Notes: generated by a model not told the origin, from the letters alone. DNA of 27,569 bases from UMGS1484 sp045661365 (GCA_045661365.1 JAZRFL010000162.1:1-27569); one strand, 5' to 3'; shown: positions 15,156 through 24,215, numbered from the stretch's first letter. Made by a program: numbers and translations.

Positions 15156-16073
15156 TTGACGAACTACGCAATCGAAATACAAGGATTACACAAACGATTT
15201 GGCGATGTTCAGGCGGTACAAGATCTGAGTTTTCGGGTAAAAAAGGGACAATTATTCGCTTTTTTGGGGGTGAATGGTGCGGGGAAATCCACCACCATTT
15301 CCATTTTGTGCGGGCAATTGCCAAAAGACAGCGGCAAGGTATGGATAGACGGGTTGGACATGGACACGCAAAAAGACCTTGCCAAGGTAAAGTTGGGGGT
15401 AGTTTTTCAGCAATCGGTGTTAGACGCTCCTTTGACCGTGCGGGAAAATCTGCAAACACGAGCGGCGCTGTACGGCTTGGTCGGTCAGGCTTTTGAACAA
15501 CGGTTGACCGAGTTGAGCGACTTGTTGGATTTCGCTGATTTGTTAAACCGCAAGGTGGGAAAACTGTCAGGGGGACAACGGCGACGGATCGACATTGCTC
15601 GCGGACTGTTGCACGAGCCCGATATTTTGATTTTAGACGAGCCCACCACCGGTTTGGACCCTCAAACCAGACGGTTGCTGTGGCAAGCGGTAGAACAGTT
15701 GCGGCAAAGCCGAGGTATGACAGTTTTGTTAACCACCCATTATATGGAAGAAGCGGCCGACACCGACTACGTGGTGATTTTGGATCAAGGCAAAGTGGTG
15801 GCAGAAGGAACGCCTTTGGATTTGAAAAACACCTATACCGATGACACGGTCACGTTGTATGGCGTAACGGCAGAACAGGTGAAAAACATGGGTGTTCCTT
15901 ACAAAATCACCGCCGAAGGGTGCGTTCTTTCGGTGCCCGATACCGCAACAGCAACCCGATTGATCGTAACGAATCCCGACCTGTTTTGCGATTATGAGAT
16001 CACCAAAGGAAAAATGGACGACGTGTTTTTGGCGGTCACCGGCAAACGATTGACAGGAGGGGAACAAGCATGA
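15156..16073 (+). CDS. ABC transporter ATP-binding protein (ABC-2 exporter type)
   Basis: This 305-residue ATPase powers the partner permease in the next gene. It shows Walker A GVNGAGKST (38-46), the signature LSGGQRRRIDIA, Walker B ILILDEPTTGLD, and the H-loop TTHYMEEA. The C-terminal extension of about 80 residues is usual for DrrA/CcmA-type exporters. The start is a TTG (15156-15158), eight bases after AAAAGGAG; no in-frame ATG is better placed. The coding region overlaps the permease by four bases. The likely job is export of a drug, peptide or lipid-like compound; the substrate cannot be read from sequence. It is controlled by the promoter and palindrome just upstream. Confidence 0.93.
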   Translation: MTNYAIEIQGLHKRFGDVQAVQDLSFRVKKGQLFAFLGVNGAGKSTTISILCGQLPKDSGKVWIDGLDMDTQKDLAKVKLGVVFQQSVLDAPLTVRENLQTRAALYGLVGQAFEQRLTELSDLLDFADLLNRKVGKLSGGQRRRIDIARGLLHEPDILILDEPTTGLDPQTRRLLWQAVEQLRQSRGMTVLLTTHYMEEAADTDYVVILDQGKVVAEGTPLDLKNTYTDDTVTLYGVTAEQVKNMGVPYKITAEGCVLSVPDTATATRLIVTNPDLFCDYEITKGKMDDVFLAVTGKRLTGGEQA

Positions 16074-16972
16074 CAGGGTTAAATGCATTGATTAAACGCA
16101 ATACGCGTTTGTTTGTCAAAGACAAAGGCACTTTTTTTACCGCTATGATCACCCCCATGATCCTGTTGGTATTGTATGTGACCTTTTTGGGAAACGTGTA
16201 TAAAGACAGCTTTGTCGACATGACCGCTTCTTTCGGTGTGACCCTGAGCGACGAGATTTTAAACGGTTGTGCAGGGGGACAATTGTTGGCTTCTTTGTTG
16301 GCGGTGTGTACCGTAACGGTAGCGTTTTGTTCCAATATGCTTATGGTGCAAGATAAAGTGACCGGTGCGAGAAAAGACCTTACCTTATCGCCGGTTTCTC
16401 CCGCTACGCTGGCATTGGGGTACTATTTGTCTACCTATTTGGTTACCCTGCTGATCTGTCTGGTGGCAACCGCTTTGGGGTTGGGTTATTTGGCGATAAG
16501 CGGATGGTATTTATCCGTAAGTGATGTGATCTGCATTTTGGCGGACGTGATGCTCATGACCTTGTTTGGTACCGCTTTGTCCAGCGCCGTTAACTTCTTT
16601 TTAAACAGCCAAGGGCAAATTTCGGCTGTGGGCAGCATTGTTAGTGCCTGCTACGGATTTATTTGCGGTGCTTATATGCCCATTTCATCTTTTGCGCCCG
16701 GTTTGCAAAAGGTCTTATCCTTTTTACCCGGTACTTACGGCACGGCATTGCTGAAAAACCACACCATGCAGGGTAGCTTTGATGCCATGGAGCGAGCGGG
16801 ACTTCCCAAAGAGGGAATCACGTTAATCAAGGATATGATGGACTGCAACGTGTATTTTTTCGATCTGCAAGTGTCGCCCACCGTTATGGCGGTGATCGTA
16901 CTGGGTTTTTCCTTGGCTATGGTTGGATTGTACCTTTTGTTTTATAAATGGCAAAATAAAAAGCTCGCATAA
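16070..16972 (+). CDS. ABC-2 type transporter permease
   Basis: This 300-residue integral membrane protein has a cytoplasmic start (RNTRLFVKDKGTFF), a first helix (about 23-41), a large loop and then five further hydrophobic segments, which is the six-helix ABC-2 layout. The ATG overlaps the upstream ATPase stop region by four bases (ATGA), and an AGGAGGGG ribosome binding site lies inside the ATPase gene, so the two are translationally coupled. The region around SFLPGTYGTALLKNH matches the conserved ABC-2 export signature area. A bidirectional terminator follows. Confidence 0.9.
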   Translation: MTGLNALIKRNTRLFVKDKGTFFTAMITPMILLVLYVTFLGNVYKDSFVDMTASFGVTLSDEILNGCAGGQLLASLLAVCTVTVAFCSNMLMVQDKVTGARKDLTLSPVSPATLALGYYLSTYLVTLLICLVATALGLGYLAISGWYLSVSDVICILADVMLMTLFGTALSSAVNFFLNSQGQISAVGSIVSACYGFICGAYMPISSFAPGLQKVLSFLPGTYGTALLKNHTMQGSFDAMERAGLPKEGITLIKDMMDCNVYFFDLQVSPTVMAVIVLGFSLAMVGLYLLFYKWQNKKLA

Positions 16973-16995
16973 AATGTTGTAATACTGTATAACAA

Positions 16996-17030
16996 AACCA
17001 CCCGCTCGTACGAACGGGTGGTTGATTTTT
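16996..17030 (+). terminator. Bidirectional terminator
   Basis: AACCACCCG (16996-17004) pairs with CGGGTGGTT (17015-17023), with inner TCG/CGA pairing. GATTTTT follows on the plus strand, and TTTTG follows on the minus strand after the NSS transporter gene. Confidence 0.85.
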
Positions 17031-17038
17031 GGTGAGTT

Positions 17039-18412
17039 TTAGACTGTGATTACACCAACTGCTTCCAATACCGAGAAGCCCAAAATCAGTATAATACATA
17101 CGGGAGCAATGTAGCGGATGATAAAGCTAAACATCTTTTTCATCTTGAAGGTAGAGGCTATTTCGATTTCTTGAATAATGGTCTGCGGTTTGATCACGTA
17201 TCCGATAAAGATACAAGTGCACAATGCAACGATCGGCATCAATACGCTGTTGCTGGCAAAGTCAAACATATCCAAAATCGTCATACTGCCGCCATTTACT
17301 TTTGTCAACGAGACAGCGCTCCAAACTCCGTGACCCAACGAGCAGGGGATCCCCACGGCGGTACTTCCCAAAAATACAGTCAAGCAGATCCATTTGCGCT
17401 TCCATTTGAACTTGTCGCTTAACAACGAAACCACCGTTTCAAAAAGGGAGATGGAAGAGGTGAGTGCTGCAAACAAAACCAAAAGGAAGAAAATGACTCC
17501 CACAATATGACCGCCGGTGAAGTTTTCAAATACCTTGGGTAAGGTCACGAACATAAGGCCGGCACCTTTGCCCAGATTTTCTTCGCCACCGCCGAGAGAA
17601 AATACGGCGGGAATGATCATAAGCCCGGCAAGGAAGGCGATACCGGTGTCAAACAATTCAATTTGATGAACCGAAGACTCTAAGTTTACGTCTTTTTTCA
17701 TGTAAGAACCGTAGGTGATCATGATCCCCATAGCCAAAGACATGGAGTAAAACAGTTGCCCCATGGCGGCTAAAACGGTATTAAAGCTGAATTTGGAAAA
17801 GTCGGGGTACAAATAGTATTTTACCCCTTCCATGGCATTGTCTAAGGTTAGGACGTAAATGGCGATGCCTATGGTCAAAACCACCAACACGGGCATCATG
17901 ATTTTGCTGACTCGTTCAATTCCTTTTTCTACCCCGAACAATACCACCAATGCGGTTACGCCCAAAAACAACAGAAACCAACCGATCGGTTCTGCCGTAC
18001 CACCGATAAATTCTTCAAAATAAGTTCCGTTAACAGTGGCACTGCCGTTGTTCGAAACAAACATGGCAAAGTATTTGCAAACCCAACCGCCGATGACCGA
18101 ATAATAGGGCAAGATCATCATGGGGACGATAGAGGCGAGTATTCCGATGAAAGAATACTTTTTGTTGAGTTTTTGAAAAGCACCAATGGCGCTTAATCCG
18201 GTTCTGCGACCCAAGGCGATCTCGCCGCACATAAGGGCGAAGCCCAACGTGATGGACAAGATGATGTAGACCAGCAAAAAGATCCCGCCACCGTATTCCG
18301 CGGCAAGATAAGGAAATCGCCAAATGTTGCCCAGACCTACGGCAGAGCCGGCGGCAGCCATAACAAAGCCGATTTTACCGGTAAATGAACTTCGTTTTTG
18401 GGATGTTTCCAT
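17039..18412 (-). CDS. Sodium-coupled transporter of the NSS (SNF) family
   Basis: This 457-residue membrane protein imports an amino acid or amine together with sodium. The first helix shows the hallmark unwound region AAAGSAVGLGNIWRFPY, which builds the sodium and substrate sites. About 11 hydrophobic segments follow, as expected for bacterial members such as MhsT or TnaT. The substrate is not predictable. It starts 22 bp after the exonuclease gene with only a weak AGTAGG ribosome binding site, so it is likely the third gene of the typA operon. A bidirectional terminator ends it. Confidence 0.92.
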   Translation of the reverse strand: METSQKRSSFTGKIGFVMAAAGSAVGLGNIWRFPYLAAEYGGGIFLLVYIILSITLGFALMCGEIALGRRTGLSAIGAFQKLNKKYSFIGILASIVPMMILPYYSVIGGWVCKYFAMFVSNNGSATVNGTYFEEFIGGTAEPIGWFLLFLGVTALVVLFGVEKGIERVSKIMMPVLVVLTIGIAIYVLTLDNAMEGVKYYLYPDFSKFSFNTVLAAMGQLFYSMSLAMGIMITYGSYMKKDVNLESSVHQIELFDTGIAFLAGLMIIPAVFSLGGGEENLGKGAGLMFVTLPKVFENFTGGHIVGVIFFLLVLFAALTSSISLFETVVSLLSDKFKWKRKWICLTVFLGSTAVGIPCSLGHGVWSAVSLTKVNGGSMTILDMFDFASNSVLMPIVALCTCIFIGYVIKPQTIIQEIEIASTFKMKKMFSFIIRYIAPVCIILILGFSVLEAVGVITV

Positions 18413-18433
18413 AAGAGGATACCTACTTTCTGA

Positions 18434-19375
18434 TTAAACATGTTCACCTGCAACGGCAGGCACTTTATCTGTCGCAATCGAAGAAGCGGAGCGTTTGCGT
18501 CTGTATCGCTTGCGGGGGTTGGCTTTGATCGGTTGGTCTGTTTCGGTCAGCGTGCGTTGGATCGACACGCTGTCATACAACTTTTGTATCTGCACGCGAC
18601 CGATGTACCCCGTGTTGCAATCGGGACACAAAAATTGGCTTTCAAAGCATTTGTTACACCGTCGAAAAGAGCGCATTCGTTTCAAGGGATGGTTGCATTT
18701 TACGCAATCGAATGCCAGATCTTCGGGCTGAATGTGAGGAGAGTGAATGTCGGTAATGGGATAGGGCTTAAACAAAAACCGATCGTAAAAATCTTTGGCA
18801 TCGGCATTTTGTATATAGGATTGCATGGCCGTTTTGTCATAACAATTTTGCAAAATGCGGGCGCATAGCAAACTGTCCCCTTTGGCACGGTGCAGGTCAA
18901 TGTCGTCGGAAGGAATTCCCATTTCTTCGGCGACGGCAGACAGACCCGCTTGATTTCCTTTTGTCCAATCGATTTGTTTTTGTACGTACTGTTGTAAGTC
19001 GGCATATTGATGCAAAAAGGGGATTTCACGATCGCCCAAAAACGCCTTACAGTTGTCCATAAGGGTGTACAGATCGGTGTTGCTCCAGGTGAGGATCAGG
19101 GTGTTTTTGCCTGCCCATTTGGTAAAGGTTTTGATTACCGTTTCAAAATCCTTGCCTTCATCTCGCAGTTGTTCGTTGCTGATATGGGTCAGTTCCTTGA
19201 CCATGCCTCGCAACTTTTTGGAAACGCGAGATTTTACAAACATTTGGAATTCGTCTACTACTTTTAATCGTTCGTTTAGCTTTACGGCACCGAATTCTAT
19301 GATTTCATTGATAAACCGTTGCTCTTTTCGGTAGTAAGCGGTGTTCCATTCTAAATCTAAAATTACTATTTTCAT
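18434..19375 (-). CDS. DEDDh 3'-5' exonuclease-like protein with C-terminal zinc ribbon
   Basis: This 313-residue protein starts with an RNase T/DnaQ-like exonuclease domain (about 1-180). The catalytic acidic residues are Asp7 and Glu9 (LDLEWN), Asp101 (SNTDLY), and His162/Asp167 (DLHRAKGD). After a linker come three Cys-x2-Cys pairs at 224/227, 240/243 and 250/253, a zinc-binding cluster, and then a basic tail (RKRYRRKRS). It is predicted to degrade single-stranded DNA or RNA; the zinc ribbon and tail suggest nucleic acid or protein binding. It begins four bases after the typA stop, with the start probably coupled to typA translation because the ribosome binding site is weak. The substrate is unknown. 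Confidence 0.82.
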   Translation of the reverse strand: MKIVILDLEWNTAYYRKEQRFINEIIEFGAVKLNERLKVVDEFQMFVKSRVSKKLRGMVKELTHISNEQLRDEGKDFETVIKTFTKWAGKNTLILTWSNTDLYTLMDNCKAFLGDREIPFLHQYADLQQYVQKQIDWTKGNQAGLSAVAEEMGIPSDDIDLHRAKGDSLLCARILQNCYDKTAMQSYIQNADAKDFYDRFLFKPYPITDIHSPHIQPEDLAFDCVKCNHPLKRMRSFRRCNKCFESQFLCPDCNTGYIGRVQIQKLYDSVSIQRTLTETDQPIKANPRKRYRRKRSASSIATDKVPAVAGEHV

Positions 19376-19378
19376 GGG

Positions 19379-21199
19379 TTATTTTCTTGCCGCAGCCTTT
19401 AATCGCAGTTCTTTTTTGAGGATTGCTTTACGCAACCGCAAAGAAATGGGTGTGACCTCTATGTACTCGTCGTCTTTTAAAAATTCCAAACATTGTTCCA
19501 AACTGAACACGACAGGTGGGGTAAGGCGCAACGCATCATCCGAACCCGAAGCACGGGTGTTGGTCAGGTGTTTTTTCTTACATACGTTGCAAACCAAGTC
19601 CTCGGCTTTGGGACTTTCGCCGACGATCATCCCTTCATAAACCGGCACACCCGGGCCAATGAACAACCGACCGCGGTCTTGGGTGTTGTAAAGACCGTAG
19701 GCACAGCTTTCGCCGTCTTCAAATACCACGATTGAGCCGGTCAAGCGGTCTTCCACGTCTCCTTTATACGGTTCATAGGCATGAAAAACGTGATTCATAA
19801 TGCCGTTTCCGTTGGTGGCGGTTAAAAATTGAGAGCGATACCCCATAAGGCAGCGGGAAGGAATTAAAAATTCAATATGAGTCATGCCGCCTTCACGAGT
19901 ACCCATGTTTTGCAATTCGGCCTTGCGGGTGCCCAGTTTTTCCATAACCGCACCTACGTATTCTTCGGGGACTTCTACCATAAGCAGCTCAATCGGCTCC
20001 AGTAATTGACCGTTTTCCCCTTTTTTGTAAATAACCTTGGGGCGAGAAACCGCAAATTCGTAGCCTTGACGGCGCATGGTTTCGATCAAAATAGAAAGAT
20101 GCAATTCCCCACGTCCCGAAACGCGGAAGGTGTCGGCAGAGTCGGTTTCTTCCACTCGCAGGCTTACGTTGGTCTCTACTTCTTTAAACAAGCGGTCACG
20201 AATATTGCGCGAGGTGACAAATTTACCCTCTTGCCCGGCAAAAGGAGAGTCGTTTACCATAAAGTTTACGCTAACGGTAGGCTCGTCGATTTTTACAAAG
20301 GGCAGGGGGGCAGCGTGTCCCATGGCACATACTGTGTCACCAATGCCCAGCTCTTTGATACCGGCAATAGAAACCAGATCCCCGGGGCGAGCGGTTTCTA
20401 CCTCTTTGCGACCCAACCCTTCAAAGGTGTACAGTTTGACCACTTTGGCGTTGGTGGTGGTGTCGTCGGTATGGCAAATAACAATAGATTGCCCTACGCT
20501 AATGGTACCGCGCTCTACACGCCCTACCCCAATACGACCTACGTATTCGTCGGCCTCAATATTGGAAATAAGCAGTTGCAAGGGGCTTTCTTCATCCATT
20601 GCGGGAGGGGGAACTTCTTTTAATATGGTTTCAAATAAGGGACGCAGGTCTTCGGTTAATTCACCGGCTTTGTAACCGGCATAACCGTCACGCCCCGAAG
20701 CGTAAACCACGGGGAATTCCAATTGATCTTCGTCAGCTTCTAGGTCAATAAACAGATCCAACACTTCGTCCAGTACCTCGTCGGGACGAGCGGTGGGGCG
20801 GTCGATCTTGTTGACCACCACAATTACTTTTTTCCCTAAGTTCAAGGCTTTTTTCAGTACAAATCGAGTTTGCGGCATACACCCTTCAAAAGCGTCTACC
20901 AACAATACCACGCCGTCGACCATTTGCAAAATGCGTTCTACCTCGCCGCCAAAGTCAGCGTGTCCCGGCGTGTCAACAATATTGATCTTAACACCGTTGT
21001 AATGTACGCCGGTGTTTTTAGACAAAATGGTAATGCCCCGTTCCCGTTCCAAGTCGTTAGAGTCCATGACCCGCTCGGCTACCTGCTCATTTTCGCGAAA
21101 AATACCGCTTTGCTTCAGCATTTGGTCAACCAATGTGGTTTTGCCGTGGTCAACGTGGGCAATAATGGCTACGTTTCTTATATCGGTTCTTACGTTCAC
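19379..21199 (-). CDS. typA: Ribosome-associated GTPase TypA/BipA
   Basis: This 606-residue translational GTPase acts on ribosomes, with roles in 50S assembly and stress adaptation. The G domain has AHVDHGKTT (14-22), the DTPGHADF switch II motif, and NKID. It continues with EF-G-like domains II, III and V (GRGELHLSILIETMRR, VMEKLGTRKAE) and the BipA-specific C-terminal domain. Length matches the family. The start is a GTG (21197-21199), six bases after AAGAAGG. It is the first gene of a three-gene operon with the exonuclease and NSS transporter. Confidence 0.97.
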   Translation of the reverse strand: MNVRTDIRNVAIIAHVDHGKTTLVDQMLKQSGIFRENEQVAERVMDSNDLERERGITILSKNTGVHYNGVKINIVDTPGHADFGGEVERILQMVDGVVLLVDAFEGCMPQTRFVLKKALNLGKKVIVVVNKIDRPTARPDEVLDEVLDLFIDLEADEDQLEFPVVYASGRDGYAGYKAGELTEDLRPLFETILKEVPPPAMDEESPLQLLISNIEADEYVGRIGVGRVERGTISVGQSIVICHTDDTTTNAKVVKLYTFEGLGRKEVETARPGDLVSIAGIKELGIGDTVCAMGHAAPLPFVKIDEPTVSVNFMVNDSPFAGQEGKFVTSRNIRDRLFKEVETNVSLRVEETDSADTFRVSGRGELHLSILIETMRRQGYEFAVSRPKVIYKKGENGQLLEPIELLMVEVPEEYVGAVMEKLGTRKAELQNMGTREGGMTHIEFLIPSRCLMGYRSQFLTATNGNGIMNHVFHAYEPYKGDVEDRLTGSIVVFEDGESCAYGLYNTQDRGRLFIGPGVPVYEGMIVGESPKAEDLVCNVCKKKHLTNTRASGSDDALRLTPPVVFSLEQCLEFLKDDEYIEVTPISLRLRKAILKKELRLKAAARK

Positions 21200-21233
21200 A
21201 AAATTTCCTTCTTACACAATAAAATATCACTTT

Positions 21234-21262
21234 ATTATACCGCCATAGCATCATATATGCAA
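21234..21262 (-). promoter_or_regulatory. Promoter of the typA operon
   Basis: On the minus strand there is a -35 TTGCAT (21257-21262), a 17-bp spacer and a perfect -10 TATAAT (21234-21239). Confidence 0.8.
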
Positions 21263-21387
21263 GCATTATTTGACAAGTTTCATCACCTTTTTTTAAAAAA
21301 TGTTGCAGAACGATTCCTGTTAGCGGTCGTCCTATGCCCATGGGAATAACGCAAAACCACAAAACTCGACAAACTACGATATTTTTG

Positions 21388-21416
21388 TTGAAATTTCTAC
21401 GGGAATATGCTAATAT
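21388..21416 (+). promoter_or_regulatory. Promoter of the hpt-permease operon
   Basis: There is a -35 TTGAAA (21388-21393), a 17-bp spacer ending in TGC and a -10 TAATAT (21411-21416). It leaves a leader of about 65 bases. Confidence 0.72.
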
Positions 21417-21438
21417 ACCCATATATAGTGAAAAATGT

Positions 21439-21482
21439 AATAGGGGGTACCCCTATTTAGTAGACTATGCCGTAGTTTACTA
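21439..21482 (+). promoter_or_regulatory. Two adjacent inverted repeats in the hpt leader
   Basis: AATAGGGG and CCCCTATT (21439-21457) are perfect 8-bp arms around GTA. TAGTAGACTA and TAGTTTACTA (21458-21482) are 10-bp arms with one mismatch around TGCCG. They abut and lie between the promoter and the start codon. They could be operators or a compact RNA structure. I do not see a guanine-riboswitch core. Confidence 0.5.
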
Positions 21483-21490
21483 AAACAATC

Positions 21491-22075
21491 ATGAAAGAAG
21501 ATGTAGCGTTTATGAGCAATATCAAAACCGTAGAAGAATGGGAAAGCCATATTATGCGCGTGTTGGTGACCGAGCAAGAGATCAAAGAAGCGATTGCCAA
21601 GGTAGGCAAGCAGATCAGCGACAGCTACGACGGTCGACCGATTTTGCTGGTCAGTATTTTAAAGGGAGCCTTTGTGTTTATGGCAGATCTTTGCCGTGCT
21701 GTTACCGTTCCTTGCGAGATAGGGTTTATGTGTGCCAAAAGCTACTATAACGGCACCGTATCTACCGGCACGGTTAAAATCACCATGGATCTGGAGCAGG
21801 ACATTTCGGATTACCACGTAATTATTGTAGAAGACATTATTGACACCGGCAGAACGCTTTACGACGTAGTCAATCTGCTGAAAGCACGAAATCCCCTGTC
21901 CTTAAAGATCGTCACTTTGTTAGACAAGCCCTGTAAGCGTATGGCTCCGCTGGAGGCAGATATTTCCTTGTTTACCGTCGACGACTTATTTGTTGTCGGG
22001 TATGGGTTGGATTGTGGTGAAATGTACCGTAATCTGCCTTATATTGCAGAATATAAAAAAGGGAGTGATTTGTAA
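21491..22075 (+). CDS. hpt: Hypoxanthine phosphoribosyltransferase
   Basis: This enzyme of up to 194 residues converts hypoxanthine or guanine plus PRPP into IMP or GMP in purine salvage. The PRPP-binding motif is VEDIIDTGRTLYDV. SILKGAFVFMADL and SYYNGTVSTG match the family's substrate loops, and VDDLFVVGYGLDCGEMYRNL is the typical Hpt C-terminus. The true start is uncertain: the ATG at 21491 has no ribosome binding site, while the ATG at 21512 has only a weak AAGAAG upstream. The stop overlaps the permease start by one base (TAATG), so the two are coupled. Pairing with a purine permease fits salvage. Confidence 0.92.
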   Translation: MKEDVAFMSNIKTVEEWESHIMRVLVTEQEIKEAIAKVGKQISDSYDGRPILLVSILKGAFVFMADLCRAVTVPCEIGFMCAKSYYNGTVSTGTVKITMDLEQDISDYHVIIVEDIIDTGRTLYDVVNLLKARNPLSLKIVTLLDKPCKRMAPLEADISLFTVDDLFVVGYGLDCGEMYRNLPYIAEYKKGSDL

Positions 22076-23502
22076 TGTTTGAAAAAATTTTTAAACTCAA
22101 ACAAAACAAGACAAATGTCAAAACAGAGCTGATTGCCGGGTTTACCACCTTTATGACCATGGCATATATCATTGCTCTCAACCCCAACATTCTTACCGGT
22201 TACGGTCAAGGGGGCGAAGCTCTTTGGAACGGTGTTTTTCTGAGCACCTGTATTGCCTCGTTTATCGGTATGGTGTGCATGGCATTTATTGCCAACAAAC
22301 CCTTCGCCATGGCACCCGGCATGGGACTTAACAATTTCTTTGCGGTGGTCGTTACCAACATTGTTGCCATTACGGGTATGAGCTACCTAAAATCCTTCCA
22401 AGCGGCGTTGGTCATTATTTTGATCGAAGGGGTTATTTTCATTGCTCTTTCGGTGCTCAACGTACGGGAAAAAATTGTGAATGCCATTCCTAAAGGGGTG
22501 CGAATGGGCATTGCTCCCGCTATCGGTCTTATGCTTATGAACATTGGCTTTGGCTCCAACATTTACATTGCCAATGAAGATTTCACGCAATTCTTTGTCA
22601 TGAAAGATTTCTTTGGTGCATTGACCGCCGGTCATGCCAAAGAAACCATGGGGTCGGCTTACCCCACCATGGTACTGGCGGTGGCAACCTTGTTTATCGG
22701 TTTGTTTGCCATTATCATTTTGGCCAAAAAGGGAATCAAAGGTGCCGTACTGATCGGTATGTTGATTGCTTCTATCGTCAACTGGGGCGGTCAATATTTG
22801 TTCCTGCACACCAATCCCTTTGCAAGCCTGAAAACCGCTTCTTTTGTACCTCCTTTTAGCGATATGGTAAACACCACCCTGTTTAAATTTAATTTTGAAG
22901 GCTTCATTGAAATTGGTTGGTTTACCGTGATCACGTTGGTCATTACCTTCTGCGTTATTGATATGTTCGATACCATCGGTACCTTGGTTGGGACTGCCTC
23001 CCGTGCCAATATGCTGGACGAAAACGGCAATATGCCCCAAATGAAAGAAGCCTTGCTTTCCGATGCCGTAGGTACGGTAGCAGGTGCTTGTACCGGTACT
23101 TCTACCGTTACCACCTTTGTAGAATCGGCTTCCGGCGTGGAAGCAGGCGGTCGCACCGGTCTTACCGCGTTGACCACTGGGCTTTTGTTCCTTGCTTGTA
23201 TTTTCATTGCACCCATTGCGGCAATCATTCCCGCACCCGCTACCTCTGCCGCTTTGATTTACGTTGGTGTTTTGATGCTCATGGGTCTTAAAAACATTCA
23301 TTGGGACAAAATTGACGACGTTGTGCCGGTGGGTATTATGTTGCTTGCCATGCCCGTTTCCGGCTCTATTGGCCATGCGATCGGTTTGGGCCTGATTTCT
23401 TACACAATAATCAAGAGCTTTAGCGGTAAATTCAAAGAAGTGTCGATTCTTACCTATGTTATTTCTTTGATCTTCTTGGTCAAATTCTTCTTGGCTGTAT
23501 AA
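22075..23502 (+). CDS. NCS2-family purine permease (guanine/hypoxanthine type)
   Basis: This 475-residue membrane protein of the AzgA/PbuG-like branch imports purine bases with protons. It shows the N-terminal GFTTFMTMAYIIALNP block and APGMGLNNFFAVVV, then FDTIGTLVGTASRANMLDENG, and the ESASGVEAGGRTGLTAL region, all characteristic of this branch. About 12-14 hydrophobic segments are present. It is translated from an ATG overlapping the hpt stop codon, with GGGAG inside the hpt end as ribosome binding site. Imported hypoxanthine or guanine would be the substrate of the upstream enzyme. Confidence 0.95.
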   Translation: MFEKIFKLKQNKTNVKTELIAGFTTFMTMAYIIALNPNILTGYGQGGEALWNGVFLSTCIASFIGMVCMAFIANKPFAMAPGMGLNNFFAVVVTNIVAITGMSYLKSFQAALVIILIEGVIFIALSVLNVREKIVNAIPKGVRMGIAPAIGLMLMNIGFGSNIYIANEDFTQFFVMKDFFGALTAGHAKETMGSAYPTMVLAVATLFIGLFAIIILAKKGIKGAVLIGMLIASIVNWGGQYLFLHTNPFASLKTASFVPPFSDMVNTTLFKFNFEGFIEIGWFTVITLVITFCVIDMFDTIGTLVGTASRANMLDENGNMPQMKEALLSDAVGTVAGACTGTSTVTTFVESASGVEAGGRTGLTALTTGLLFLACIFIAPIAAIIPAPATSAALIYVGVLMLMGLKNIHWDKIDDVVPVGIMLLAMPVSGSIGHAIGLGLISYTIIKSFSGKFKEVSILTYVISLIFLVKFFLAV

Positions 23503-23518
23503 TTCACAGAACATAGTC

Positions 23519-23552
23519 AGAGTCCCCTTGCATGTGCAAGGGGACTCTTTTG
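23519..23552 (+). terminator. Terminator of the hpt-permease operon
   Basis: AGAGTCCCCTTGCA (23519-23532) and TGCAAGGGGACTCT (23535-23548) form a perfect 14-bp stem with a minimal loop, followed by Ts. Confidence 0.93.
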
Positions 23553-23631
23553 TAGGTAGCCAAATGGGCACCGCTTCGCAGAAAATACCATTGTGTTGGC
23601 AAAGGTTGGCGAATATTTTGAAAAAAGCTAA

Positions 23632-23660
23632 TTGACTTTTCCGCTTTAAAGTGTTACACT
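23632..23660 (+). promoter_or_regulatory. Promoter of the GNAT-MaoC operon
   Basis: There is a -35 TTGACT (23632-23637), a 17-bp spacer and a -10 TACACT (23655-23660). Confidence 0.75.
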
Positions 23661-23738
23661 GTTTGTGCCGACAAAATGAATGAACCGAACGATCTGAGTC
23701 CTTCGGTTGGCAAATACCTTTTAGAGGGAGCATATACC

Positions 23739-24203
23739 ATGATACGATTGGCAATGGAACAAGATATCCCCAAAATATTAGACCTTTTGTCACAAGTTTG
23801 CCTTGTGCACCACAAGGGACGACCGGACATTTTCAAGGTGGGGCAAAAGTATTCAGCCGCCCAACTGCAAGAAATGCTGACCGATACTACCCGCCCCATT
23901 TTGGTTTGTACCGACGAGAAGGACGAGGTAATGGGATACTGCTTTTGTATGATTCAACAGCAGGTGGGACATTCGGTGTTGACCGATATTAAAACCCTGT
24001 ATATCGACGATCTTTGCGTAGACGAAGCCATGCGCGGCAAGCATATCGGTAAACAGCTGTACGAGGCGGCGGTGAATTTTGCCAAGGAGTTGGGTTGTTA
24101 TAATCTGACCCTTAACGTGTGGAGCTGCAACCAATCTGCTTTGCGTTTTTACGAATCTTGTGGACTGGTGCCACAAAAAATCGGCATGGAATTGGTGCTG
24201 TAA
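23739..24203 (+). CDS. GNAT-family N-acetyltransferase
   Basis: This 154-residue cytoplasmic enzyme transfers an acetyl group from acetyl-CoA to an amine. Motif A, binding acetyl-CoA, is seen in LCVDEAMRGKHIGKQLYEAA, and the typical end NQSALRFYESCGLVPQKI follows. I start it at the ATG 23739, after AGAGGGAG. An upstream in-frame ATG at 23676 lies only about ten bases from the predicted transcription start and has no ribosome binding site. The next gene begins 12 bp downstream, so the two form an operon. The acceptor substrate is not predictable. Confidence 0.9.
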   Translation: MIRLAMEQDIPKILDLLSQVCLVHHKGRPDIFKVGQKYSAAQLQEMLTDTTRPILVCTDEKDEVMGYCFCMIQQQVGHSVLTDIKTLYIDDLCVDEAMRGKHIGKQLYEAAVNFAKELGCYNLTLNVWSCNQSALRFYESCGLVPQKIGMELVL

Positions 24204-24215
24204 CGGAGGAAACCA

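Noticed and set aside
21417..21490. Purine (guanine) riboswitch in the hpt leader
   Set aside because: The leader is too short and lacks the conserved three-way junction and loop sequences; only inverted repeats are visible.
23676..23738. An N-terminal extension of 21 residues on the GNAT protein
   Set aside because: Its start codon lies about ten bases from the predicted transcription start and has no ribosome binding site, while the downstream ATG has AGAGGGAG.
22387..23793. A 468-codon minus-strand frame over the purine permease
   Set aside because: It is antisense to a clear NCS2 permease, is rich in His, Asn and Gln from reverse-read hydrophobic codons, and crosses the operon terminator.
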